From CAWKCE01 sp032127035 (GTDB taxonomy: Bacteria; Actinomycetota; Actinomycetes; JAHEKZ01), in NCBI GenBank assembly GCA_963848085.1, contig CAWKCE010000003.1, positions 620,001 to 684,000 on the forward strand: a DNA stretch of 64,000 bases. Direction: 5' to 3'. The stretch's first letter is position 1, and every line of letters starts with the position of its first letter. The translations under genes and the position numbers were made by a program. This document shows positions 35,872 through 43,071 of the stretch, in pieces. The notes under the pieces were generated by a model. That model was not told where the DNA came from, ran no database searches, and worked only from the letters and a program-made list of their open reading frames with translations.

Positions 35872-36861
35872 GTGGTCCGCCCGGTCGACGTCGCCGACCT
35901 CGTCGGCCGGGCCCGGGAGGGGCAACCGCGCGCGGTTGCCCGGCTGATCTCGCTGGTCGAGGACGCGTCGCCGGCGCTGCGCGAGGTGGCGGCGGCCCTG
36001 AACCCCCATGTCGGGCACGCGCACGTCGTGGGTCTGACGGGGGCGCCGGGTGTCGGCAAGTCCACGACAACGGCGGGGCTGGTCGCGCACTACCGCACGC
36101 AGGGGCTTCGCGTCGGAGTGCTGGCGGTGGACCCGTCGTCGCCGTTCACCGGCGGGGCGTTGCTCGGTGACCGGGTTCGGATGCAGGACCATGCCACCGA
36201 CCCGGGCGTGTTCATCCGCTCCATGGCGACCCGTGGGCACCTCGGTGGATTGGCGTGGGCGACGCCGCAGGCGCTGCGGGTGCTGGACGCCGCCGGGTGC
36301 GACGTCGTGCTCGTGGAGACGGTCGGCGTGGGGCAGTCGGAGGTCGAGGTCGCCGGGCTCGCCGACACCACTGTCGTGCTGCTCGCGCCCGGGATGGGCG
36401 ACGCGATCCAGGCGGCCAAGGCCGGCATCTTGGAGATCGGCGACGTGTACGTGGTGAACAAGGCGGACCGGGAAGGAGCCGACATCACCGCGCGGGAGCT
36501 GCGGGCCATGCTGGCGCTGGGCGCAGACGTCCGGGACGAGCGAGACCGGGGCGGGGCGGCCCGCTGGCGGCCGCCCATCGTGAAGACGGTGGCATCTCGG
36601 GGGGAGGGGATCGAGGACGTCGTCGAGGCGCTGGCAGCCCACCGGGAGTGGGCCGTCGCGGCCGGCGACCTCGCGCACCGGCGCCGGCGCCGGGCGGCCG
36701 ACGAGATCCTGGCCCTGGCCCTGGCGGCCGTGGGCTCCCGCCTGCGCGGGCTACCGGAGAAGTCCGGTCCGGAGAGTCGGTTGGCGGCCCTCGCCGACGA
36801 CGTGCTGGCAGGTGCCACCGACCCCTACACCGCCGCCGACACCCTCCTCTCCCACCTCTGA
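35872..36861 (+). CDS. meaB: Methylmalonyl-CoA mutase-associated GTPase MeaB (ArgK family)
   Basis: MeaB is a G3E-type GTPase that protects and reloads adenosylcobalamin in acyl-CoA mutases. The 329-residue protein has Walker A GAPGVGKST, the switch regions VDPSSPFTGGALLGDR and ETVGVGQSE, and base-recognition NKAD. The GTG at 35872 lies two bases after the thiolase stop. The last codons and stop (Ser-His-Leu-TGA followed by CCC) nearly match those of atpC next to the related repeat element. The gene ends 3 bases before the nuclease cassette. Confidence 0.95.
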   Translation: MVRPVDVADLVGRAREGQPRAVARLISLVEDASPALREVAAALNPHVGHAHVVGLTGAPGVGKSTTTAGLVAHYRTQGLRVGVLAVDPSSPFTGGALLGDRVRMQDHATDPGVFIRSMATRGHLGGLAWATPQALRVLDAAGCDVVLVETVGVGQSEVEVAGLADTTVVLLAPGMGDAIQAAKAGILEIGDVYVVNKADREGADITARELRAMLALGADVRDERDRGGAARWRPPIVKTVASRGEGIEDVVEALAAHREWAVAAGDLAHRRRRRAADEILALALAAVGSRLRGLPEKSGPESRLAALADDVLAGATDPYTAADTLLSHL

Positions 36862-36864
36862 CCC

Positions 36865-36914
36865 GGCGCATTGACGCACTGCCCCGGACCTAGCGGCGAA
36901 ACTGCGCACGCTGA
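36865..36914 (+). repeat. Left terminal inverted repeat of the nuclease cassette
   Basis: Starts GGCGCATTGACGCAC. An inner, diverged copy of this 15-base motif follows with its start 30 bases inward (GGCGAAACTGCGCAC). The first 34 bases are identical to the inverted right end, and the segment ends CGCACGCTGA like it. Confidence 0.85.
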
Positions 36915-36941
36915 TCGAAGCCAATCGGCCATGTGCCCGAA

Positions 36942-37904
36942 CTACGGGACGACGACCACGTCCGGGGCAGGCCTGCCGTCGAGGTGTGTCAAGGTCGCCA
37001 GGATCTCCCGATGGACGACGTCCGGCTCACGGCGATAGCGGCGGGGCACGACGTGGATGACGACCACGCCTGCGGCGGTGAGCCGGGCGTGACGCTCCAG
37101 CGTCACTTCCCAGTCGTGGTCGGCAGCGTGGTGTTCCCGTGAATCGATCTCGATGGCGAGCCCGACGCTTCCGAGGTATGCGTCCGGCCGGGCGATGAAG
37201 GTGCCCTCTCGGGTCAGCAGAGTGGGATTCCAGAGGGGCTCCGGGAGGCCGGCCGCGAGGTAGCCGTCGCGAAAGCGCGCCTCCTCCGCTGACTGGACGC
37301 CGCTCGTCGAGTCCTTCAACGTGTCGCGCAGCAGAGCCGTCCAACGTCGCTGTCCGGCGTCGACCTCGTCCCGCAGCTGTTCGGCCGTGACCAGGCGACG
37401 CTGGATGGCCTCCAGGATGAGCGCCCTGGTCTGCGGTCGGTGTGCAATACGGCGTGACGCGTCGAACAAGGCCCGAGGAAGCGGTGCGACGGGGAAGCCG
37501 GCCACGGTGGTGGGCTCGATCGGGCGCCGTGTTCGCTCCACGAGTACGAAGCCCGCTGTTGATCGATGCCGGGCGAAGTCGAGGGAGACGTGAACGGGAC
37601 TGCACGGTGAACAGGGCAGCTTCCTGAGCCCGTGGACCGCCGCGGCGGTGACACCGGTGAGGACTGCCGTGCGTCCGGCGTACAGGAGGGCCGCTCGCAT
37701 CTGCTGCGTCGTGGTGGGTTCTCCGGGCATCACGAGATAGGTGCCCGGAAGCAGGCGACGCCAGCGGCCCCCGGTCCGCGTCCAGTCACTGATCGTCGAG
37801 GAGTTGATGCCCAGCTCGCGCAGCTGCCAGGCAAGCACGATTCCCTCCTGGACGTGGGCCAGGTGGTCGAGGGACGCGAAGTCCTCGAAGCTGCGTCGAG
37901 GCAT
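36942..37904 (-). CDS. AbiEi-like winged-helix protein fused to DUF559/Vsr-type endonuclease domain
   Basis: 320 residues. Residues 15-60 resemble the N-terminal winged helix of AbiEi-type antitoxin/transcription factors (QLRELGINSSTISDW, GRWRRLLPGTYLV). A middle AbiEi-like domain follows (VLTGVTAAAVHGL). Residues 205-290 resemble the DUF559/very-short-patch-repair nuclease fold: RPD241, E252-I-D254, His258-His259, Arg271 and the strand GVVVIHVVP. The catalytic Lys of the ExK motif is Asp (ExD), so cleavage activity is uncertain. There is no partner toxin gene. It is the sole cargo of the inverted-repeat cassette. Its ATG lies 86 bases inside the right repeat; no promoter is clear. Confidence 0.8.
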   Translation of the reverse strand: MPRRSFEDFASLDHLAHVQEGIVLAWQLRELGINSSTISDWTRTGGRWRRLLPGTYLVMPGEPTTTQQMRAALLYAGRTAVLTGVTAAAVHGLRKLPCSPCSPVHVSLDFARHRSTAGFVLVERTRRPIEPTTVAGFPVAPLPRALFDASRRIAHRPQTRALILEAIQRRLVTAEQLRDEVDAGQRRWTALLRDTLKDSTSGVQSAEEARFRDGYLAAGLPEPLWNPTLLTREGTFIARPDAYLGSVGLAIEIDSREHHAADHDWEVTLERHARLTAAGVVVIHVVPRRYRREPDVVHREILATLTHLDGRPAPDVVVVP

Positions 37905-37990
37905 GGCACACCGTGCCGACTCGTGAGGGTGCGCGCGGGCAGGTGGGACGGTGCGGTGGACGGCACTCGTGCTGAGCCGCCCCTGTGGAT

Positions 37991-38040
37991 TCAGCGTGCG
38001 TCGATGCGCCGCTAGGTCCGGGGCAGTGCGTCAATGCGCC
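37991..38040 (-). repeat. Right terminal inverted repeat of the nuclease cassette
   Basis: Read on the minus strand it starts GGCGCATTGACGCAC, and an almost exact second copy (GGCGCATCGACGCAC) begins 30 bases inward. Paired motifs at fixed spacing are typical of protein-binding element ends. Confidence 0.85.
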
Positions 38041-38049
38041 GAGAAGGGG

Positions 38050-38517
38050 TTAGCGGGGGGACCAGGCCTCGGGGAGGGCGATGTAGTCGGCGACGACGGC
38101 GGGAAGGTCTCCGCTGGCGATGTCGGCCAGCGTCACGTGGTCGAGCACGCCGCGCAGGGCGGCCCGGGTGGCCACCCACACGTCCTGCAGCCGCTCCGCC
38201 GGTCCGGCGTACACCGCTGACTCCGGGCGGTCGCCCCTCACCTCAGCCAGCGGGCCGTCCAGTACCCGCACGACGTCGGCCACCGTGACCGACGAGGCCG
38301 GACGCGCGAGCCGATACCCGCCGTCCGCCCCCCGCTTGCTGGCGACGATCCCGGCGCCGCGCAGCTGGCGCAGGATCCCCTCCAGGAACTTCGGCGGGAT
38401 GTGCTGGGCCGACGACAGTGCGTCGCCCTTCACCAGCGTGCCCGGCCGCTCGTCGGCGGCCACCGTCAGCTCGAGCAGCGCGCGCATGGCGTAGTCGACG
38501 CGGGCGGAGACGTGCAT
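38050..38517 (-). CDS. Rrf2-family transcriptional regulator without Fe-S cysteines
   Basis: 155 residues with the Rrf2 winged helix (VDYAMRALLELTVAA, LSSAQHIPPKFLEGILRQLRGAGIVASKRGADGG split by turns) and the VADVVRVLDGPLAEV dimer helix. IscR/NsrR-type members bind an Fe-S cluster through three Cys; this protein has no Cys at all, so it senses something else, as CymR does. It is divergent from the acyl-CoA mutase gene, with a palindrome in the gap that is the likely operator. Confidence 0.9.
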   Translation of the reverse strand: MHVSARVDYAMRALLELTVAADERPGTLVKGDALSSAQHIPPKFLEGILRQLRGAGIVASKRGADGGYRLARPASSVTVADVVRVLDGPLAEVRGDRPESAVYAGPAERLQDVWVATRAALRGVLDHVTLADIASGDLPAVVADYIALPEAWSPR

Positions 38518-38527
38518 ACGGTCATTG

Positions 38528-38554
38528 TCCCCCTTTCCCGTCAGAAAAGGGGAA
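38528..38554. promoter_or_regulatory. Inverted repeat upstream of the Rrf2 gene, probable operator
   Basis: CCCCCTTTC and GAAAAGGGG face each other across six bases, 11 bases from the Rrf2 start codon on the minus strand and about 75 bases before the mutase ATG. Position and symmetry suit autoregulation and possibly control of the mutase gene. It could also be a hairpin in the mutase leader. Confidence 0.5.
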
Positions 38555-38629
38555 TGCCGGGACGGTCGCTCCGCCGCACGGCCGCGCGCACCTACAGTGG
38601 GTCGCAGCCGGAACCGTGAGGAGGCGTCG

Positions 38630-40315
38630 ATGGGGGAGGACGACGTGGCGGCCGCCCGCCAGCGCTGGCAGCAGCGCTACGCCGCCGCGGCCGCCGCCGG
38701 ATCGCTGCGGGACGCCGACTTCGCGACACTGTCCGGGGACCCCGTCGAGCCGGTGTACGGGCCGGACGACGCCGGCTCGCCCCCAGACTTCGCCCGCATC
38801 GGCTGGCCGGGGGAGTTCCCGTTCACCCGCGGCATCCATGCCACCGGGTACCGCGGCAAGCCGTGGACGATCCGCCAGTTCGCCGGCTACGGCAGCGCGC
38901 TCGACACCAACCGACGGTTCCGTTCGCTCCTGGCCGCCGGCGGCGACGGTCTGTCGGTGGCCTTTGACCTTCCGACGCTCATGGGTCGCGACTCCGACGA
39001 CCCGTTGTCACGGGGCGAGGTCGGCCACTGCGGGGTGGCCGTCGACTCGGTGACAGACATGACCGAGCTCTTCGACGACATCCCGCTCGGCGGCGTCACG
39101 ACCTCGATGACCATCAGCGGACCGGCCGTTCCGGTGTTCTGCATGTACGTGGTGGCCGCCGAACGCCAGGGCGTGGCCCCTCGCGACCTCGCTGGCACCC
39201 TGCAGACCGACATCTTCAAGGAGTACCTGGCGCAGAAGGAGTGGCTGTTCCCGCCGGAGCCCCACCTCCGGCTCATCGGCGACCTCATGGAGTGGTGCAC
39301 CGGCGAAGCACCCCGGTACAACCCGTTGAGCGTCAGCGGGTACCACATCCGCGAGGCCGGCTCGACGGCCGCGCAGGAGCTGGCATTCACGCTGGCAGAC
39401 GGTTTCGGCTACGTCGAGCTCGGCAAGGCCCGGGGGCTCGACGTCGAGGTGTTCGCCCCGCGGTTGACCTTCTTCTTCGACGCGCACATTGACTTCTTCG
39501 AGGAGATCGCCAAGTTCCGCGCGGCGCGGCGCATCTGGGCACGGTGGATGCGTGACGAGTACGGCGCGACCACCGATCGCGCCCAGTGGCTGAAGTTCCA
39601 CACGCAGACCGCTGGGGTCTCCCTGACCGCCCAGCAGCCCGAGAACAACATCGTCCGGACGGCAGTCGAGGCCCTCGCCGCAGTTCTGGGGGGCACGAAC
39701 TCGCTCCACACCAACGCCCTCGACGAGGTGCTCGCCCTGCCCACGGACAAGGCGGCCGAGATCGCCCTGCGGACGCAGCAGGTCCTGCTGGAGGAGACCG
39801 GCGTCGCCCACGTGGCTGACCCACTCGGCGGGTCCTGGTACGTCGAGGCGCTCACCGACCGCATGGAGGCCGACGCGGAGGAGCTGTTCGCCAGGATCCG
39901 GGCACTCGGCGACGACGGGACCATCACCGGAGGGCTCCTCCGGGGGATCGACGACGGCTGGTTCATCCGAGAGATCGCTGACGCGGCCTTCGCCCAGCAG
40001 CTGGCACTGGAGGACGGGCGTCGCCACGTCGTGGGGGTGGACATCCACACCGCCACGAACGAGTCGCCGCTCGAGGTGCTGAAGGTCTCGGCCGAGGTGG
40101 AGCGCGGCCAGGTCGACCGCTTGACGAAGCTGCGCTCCTCACGCGATGCCGCTGAGGTGGAGCGCGCGCTCCAGGAGGTCGTCGACACGGCCGCCGGCTC
40201 GGGCAACCTGGTTCCGCCGCTGCTGGCCGCCGCCCGAGCCGACGCGACGTTGGGTGAGATGTGCGGGGCCCTCGGCTCGCAGTTCGGAACGTACCGGGAG
40301 CCCGCCTCGTTCTGA
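38630..40315 (+). CDS. Acyl-CoA mutase large (catalytic) subunit, IcmA/methylmalonyl-CoA mutase-like
   Basis: 561 residues covering only the TIM-barrel and linker of B12-dependent mutases (PWTIRQFAGYGSALDTNRR, GLSVAFDLPTLMGRDSDD, HTQTAGVSLTAQQPENN, SLHTNALDEVLALP). The B12-binding domain is absent, as in isobutyryl-CoA mutase or hydroxyisobutyryl-CoA mutase, which need a separate small subunit; none is in the window. Substrate cannot be told from sequence by eye. The ATG at 38630 has GAGGAGGCG upstream. It is divergent from the Rrf2 regulator and likely depends on MeaB and the adenosyltransferase encoded nearby. Confidence 0.9.
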   Translation: MGEDDVAAARQRWQQRYAAAAAAGSLRDADFATLSGDPVEPVYGPDDAGSPPDFARIGWPGEFPFTRGIHATGYRGKPWTIRQFAGYGSALDTNRRFRSLLAAGGDGLSVAFDLPTLMGRDSDDPLSRGEVGHCGVAVDSVTDMTELFDDIPLGGVTTSMTISGPAVPVFCMYVVAAERQGVAPRDLAGTLQTDIFKEYLAQKEWLFPPEPHLRLIGDLMEWCTGEAPRYNPLSVSGYHIREAGSTAAQELAFTLADGFGYVELGKARGLDVEVFAPRLTFFFDAHIDFFEEIAKFRAARRIWARWMRDEYGATTDRAQWLKFHTQTAGVSLTAQQPENNIVRTAVEALAAVLGGTNSLHTNALDEVLALPTDKAAEIALRTQQVLLEETGVAHVADPLGGSWYVEALTDRMEADAEELFARIRALGDDGTITGGLLRGIDDGWFIREIADAAFAQQLALEDGRRHVVGVDIHTATNESPLEVLKVSAEVERGQVDRLTKLRSSRDAAEVERALQEVVDTAAGSGNLVPPLLAAARADATLGEMCGALGSQFGTYREPASF

Positions 40316-40344
40316 GCCGCCCGCCGGGCTGGCGGTGGCTCGTG

Positions 40345-40350
40345 GACAAT
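40345..40350 (+). promoter_or_regulatory. -10 element of leaderless cnoX-like transcript
   Basis: GACAAT ends 6 bases before the ATG at 40357. The spacer GGGGCA is too close to the ATG to act as a ribosome site. Confidence 0.5.
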
Positions 40351-40356
40351 GGGGCA

Positions 40357-41283
40357 ATGACCCAGCAGCCCGGCGCGTTCAACCCCTACGGCGCCATCGA
40401 CCTGGCCGCGCTCGCCCAGCAGCGCCAGGCGCAGGAGCGCGCGGCCCAGGCATCGCAGGCGACACCCGACGGGGTCCCCGCCTCGTCCGGCCCGGTGACG
40501 GTGCTCGACGTCACCGAGCTGACCTTCGAGGAGGAGGTGCTGCGGCGCTCCACGACCGTGCCGGTGGTCATCGACTTCTGGGCCGACTGGTGTCAGCCGT
40601 GCAAGCAGCTGTCGCCCCTCCTGGAGAAGATGGCTGCGGCCGATGGCGGAACGTGGGTGCTGGCGAAGATCGATGTGGACGCCAACCAGCAGCTGGCCGC
40701 GGCGGCGCAGGTGCAGAGCATCCCGACGGTCATGGTGGTGTGGCAGGGACAGGTGGTGCCCGGGTTCACCGGGGCGCTGCCGGAGCCTCAGGTTCGGGCA
40801 TTCCTGGACCAGGTGCTCGCCCTGGTCAGTCAGGTCGAGCCCGCTGACGGCGCCGCCGCCGAGGCACCCGCAGACCCGGCCCTGGACGCCGCCGACGAGG
40901 CCTTGTTGCGTGATGACCTGGACGGGGCGGAGAACGCCTACCGCGCCCTCCTGGCCGAGCGGCCGGGCCACGCCGAGGCCGAGGCGGGGCTGGCCCGGGT
41001 CGGTCTGCTTCGTCGGACCCGCGGAGTCGACCCGGCCGCCGCCCACGCCGCGGCCGGGGGCGCCCCGGACGACGTCGACGCCCAGTGCCTGGCCGCCGAC
41101 CTGGAGCTGCTCGACGGCGACGTCGATGCGGCGGTGAACCGGCTGATCGGCCTCGTCGGGCGGGTGTCGGGGGACGACCGGGACCAGGCTCGGCAACACC
41201 TGGTGGGACTGTTCGATCTGGTGGGCAACGAGGACGAGCGCATCCGGCGGGGCCGCACGGCGCTGGCCAACGCCCTGTTCTGA
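40357..41283 (+). CDS. CnoX/YbbN-like thioredoxin with TPR-type tail
   Basis: 308 residues: an Ala/Gln-rich N-terminal helix, a thioredoxin domain with the redox pair Cys79/Cys82 (DFWADWCQPCKQ) and the cis-Pro in QSIPTVMVVWQG, then a helical TPR-like domain (ALDAADEALLRDDLDGAENAY, with further helices to the end). This is the architecture of CnoX chaperedoxins, which hold unfolding or oxidised client proteins for GroEL. Here the CxxC is complete, unlike E. coli YbbN, so reductase activity is possible. A homologue follows icmA in Streptomyces. Confidence 0.9.
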   Translation: MTQQPGAFNPYGAIDLAALAQQRQAQERAAQASQATPDGVPASSGPVTVLDVTELTFEEEVLRRSTTVPVVIDFWADWCQPCKQLSPLLEKMAAADGGTWVLAKIDVDANQQLAAAAQVQSIPTVMVVWQGQVVPGFTGALPEPQVRAFLDQVLALVSQVEPADGAAAEAPADPALDAADEALLRDDLDGAENAYRALLAERPGHAEAEAGLARVGLLRRTRGVDPAAAHAAAGGAPDDVDAQCLAADLELLDGDVDAAVNRLIGLVGRVSGDDRDQARQHLVGLFDLVGNEDERIRRGRTALANALF

Positions 41284-41449
41284 CCTCACCGGGCTCCGTC
41301 CCCGCCCAACCCAGTGCTTGCCCCTCCCCTCCGGACGTGCTCCGGGGGCGTCGCCGTCACCCGTTTGGCCGCGGATCGCCCACCTGGCGTAGCAAGACCT
41401 GACCGCTCAGGCCGAGATGCAAGGAGAGCCTCGACGGGAAGGGACGAAC

Positions 41450-42232
41450 ATGCGTGCACGGCGCTTGCGGGCGGGCCTGGTGACGGCCCTGGTCGCACTG
41501 ACTCCCGTGCTTGCGGTTCCGGCCACTCTCGGGTCGACCGCCGACGCTGCCGGCGAGGCATTCAGCGTCCACAGCTGGACCGATCCCGACGGGGACCGCC
41601 ACCGCATTCGGTGGGATCCCTGCACGACCGTCACCTATGCCGTCAACGTGCGCCAGGCGGGCAACTCGCCGGCTGCTCGCAAGAGTGCGCTGGCCGACGC
41701 CCGAGAGGCCATGCGTCGGGCCGGTGGTCGGACGGGGCTCACGTTCTCGTTCGTCGGCCGGACCAAGGAGGTCCCCCGCGACGCGGCGAAGAGCTGGTCC
41801 GACCGGCAGCGGGCCGCCGAGATCGTCATCGCCTGGGTGGACCAGAACCGGGAGGCCGCCCGGAGCAACCTGCTCATCCCCAGTGGCTCCGGGTACGTCT
41901 CCGGGACCGGTGGCTGGGTCTGGAAGGCCTGGACGGTCACCAGCAAGTGGCAGCTGGCCATCGGCCGCGGGTTCGTCGTCGTCAACGCTGACCACAACAG
42001 CCGGTACACCCGCGGCTTCGGGCCCGGATACACCCGCGGCGCCCTCCTGCTGCACGAGATCGGCCACGCCCTCGGACTGGACCACGTGGGGTCGACCAGC
42101 GAGCTGATGTACCCGCAGATGCTCGACCGGGCCAACTCCAACTACAAGGCAGGCGACCGCACCGGGCTGAAGAAGCTGGGTGAGGTCAACGGCTGCATCC
42201 CCGGCACCGCGCAGGCGTGGAAGCAGATCTGA
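41450..42232 (+). CDS. Secreted matrixin-like zinc metalloprotease
   Basis: 260 residues. An N-terminal signal peptide (MRARRLRAGLVTALVALTPV) ends near an ADAAG cleavage region. The mature domain has the metzincin zinc site HEIGHALGLDH and a downstream Met-turn in SELMYPQM, the pattern of M10-type proteases of about 20 kDa. Two Cys (DPCTT and NGCIP) may pair. It should act outside the cell on unknown proteins. The ATG follows GGGAAGGGACGA. The 166-bp gap in front of it holds no gene. Confidence 0.9.
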   Translation: MRARRLRAGLVTALVALTPVLAVPATLGSTADAAGEAFSVHSWTDPDGDRHRIRWDPCTTVTYAVNVRQAGNSPAARKSALADAREAMRRAGGRTGLTFSFVGRTKEVPRDAAKSWSDRQRAAEIVIAWVDQNREAARSNLLIPSGSGYVSGTGGWVWKAWTVTSKWQLAIGRGFVVVNADHNSRYTRGFGPGYTRGALLLHEIGHALGLDHVGSTSELMYPQMLDRANSNYKAGDRTGLKKLGEVNGCIPGTAQAWKQI

Positions 42233-42279
42233 CCCCAGACCGGCACCCCCTCGCGAGATGACCCCGCGCCGGGTGGCGC

Positions 42280-42285
42280 TACGGT
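42280..42285 (+). promoter_or_regulatory. -10 element of leaderless enoyl-CoA hydratase transcript
   Basis: TACGGT is followed by six bases (CTCGAC) and then the GTG start at 42292; no ribosome site is present. Confidence 0.6.
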
Positions 42286-42291
42286 CTCGAC

Positions 42292-43071
42292 GTGGCTGAC
42301 TTCGTAACCCTCGAGGTGGCGGACGGGATCGGGACGATCCGCCTGGACCGACCGCCGATGAACGCACTCGACGTCCAGATGCAGGACGAGCTACAGGCTG
42401 CCGCGCTGGACGCCTCCATCCACGACGGCGTCGCCGCCGTCGTGGTGCACGGTGGCGCGAAGGTGTTCGCCGCAGGTGCCGACGTCAAGCAGATGGCCAC
42501 CTGGACCCACGCGGACATGGTGCGCCGGTCGTCCGCCCTGCAGGCATCGATCACGGCGGTGGCGCGCATTCCGAAGCCGGTGGTCGCTGCTATCAGCGGG
42601 TACGCGTTGGGGGGCGGCTGTGAGCTGGCGCTGGCCGCCGACTTCCGGGTCTGTGGGGACAACGCCCGACTCGGCCAGCCGGAGATCCAGCTGGGCATCA
42701 TCCCAGGGGCCGGCGGCACCCAGCGGCTGCCCCGCCTGATCGGGCCGGCGCGAGCCAAGGACCTGATCTTCACCGGGCGGTTCGTCGACGCCGCCGAGGC
42801 GCTGGCGATCGGCCTGGTCGACCAGGTTGTCCCGCCCGACGACGTGCTCGGAGTTGCCCGGGCCCTCGCCGCGCGTTTCGTCGGGGGTCCGGCGCTGGCC
42901 CTGCGTGCCGCCAAGGAAGCCGTCGACGCGGGCCTGGAGGTCGACCTCGCGACCGGACTGGAGCTTGAGCGGGCGCAGTTCAGCGGGCTGTTCGCCACCG
43001 AGGACCGAGCCGTCGGAATGGCGTCGTTCCTCGAGCACGGCCCGGGCCGGGCGGAGTTCTCCGGACGATGA
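42292..43071 (+). CDS. Enoyl-CoA hydratase/isomerase
   Basis: 259-residue crotonase-fold protein that adds water to trans-2-enoyl-CoA. Both catalytic glutamates are placed as in hydratases: GGGCELALAADFRV and GQPEIQLGIIPGAGGTQRL. The oxyanion segment KVFAAGADVKQM is present. It is a candidate for the crotonyl-CoA/3-hydroxybutyryl-CoA step feeding Ccr, but general beta-oxidation is equally possible. GTG start, apparently leaderless; it overlaps the following methyltransferase gene by four bases. Confidence 0.93.
   Translation: MADFVTLEVADGIGTIRLDRPPMNALDVQMQDELQAAALDASIHDGVAAVVVHGGAKVFAAGADVKQMATWTHADMVRRSSALQASITAVARIPKPVVAAISGYALGGGCELALAADFRVCGDNARLGQPEIQLGIIPGAGGTQRLPRLIGPARAKDLIFTGRFVDAAEALAIGLVDQVVPPDDVLGVARALAARFVGGPALALRAAKEAVDAGLEVDLATGLELERAQFSGLFATEDRAVGMASFLEHGPGRAEFSGR

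Larger units (their letters stand above)
36865..38040. mobile_element. Inverted-repeat-bounded cassette carrying one nuclease-like gene
   Basis: The 1,176-bp unit begins and ends with inverted copies that are identical for 34 bases and similar for about 50. The same terminal sequence bounds the 129-bp element at 16468. The only gene inside encodes an AbiEi-like/DUF559 nuclease, read on the minus strand. No transposase of a known class is present and no target duplication is evident. The unit sits between the convergent meaB and Rrf2 genes, three bases after the meaB stop and nine bases from the Rrf2 stop. It looks like a mobile or formerly mobile element whose own gene may be the mobility factor; this is inference. 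Confidence 0.8.

Noticed and set aside
36942..37904. Type IV toxin-antitoxin (AbiE) locus
   Set aside because: Only the AbiEi-like part is present; no AbiEii nucleotidyltransferase gene lies on either side.
36855..38050. Target-site duplication flanking the nuclease cassette
   Set aside because: I compared the bases outside both ends and found no convincing direct repeat; the similarity seen is inverted and linked to the stop codons.
41284..41449. Gene or structured RNA between the CnoX-like and metalloprotease genes
   Set aside because: The 166 bases are C-rich with only short, imperfect pairings and no open frame with a ribosome site.
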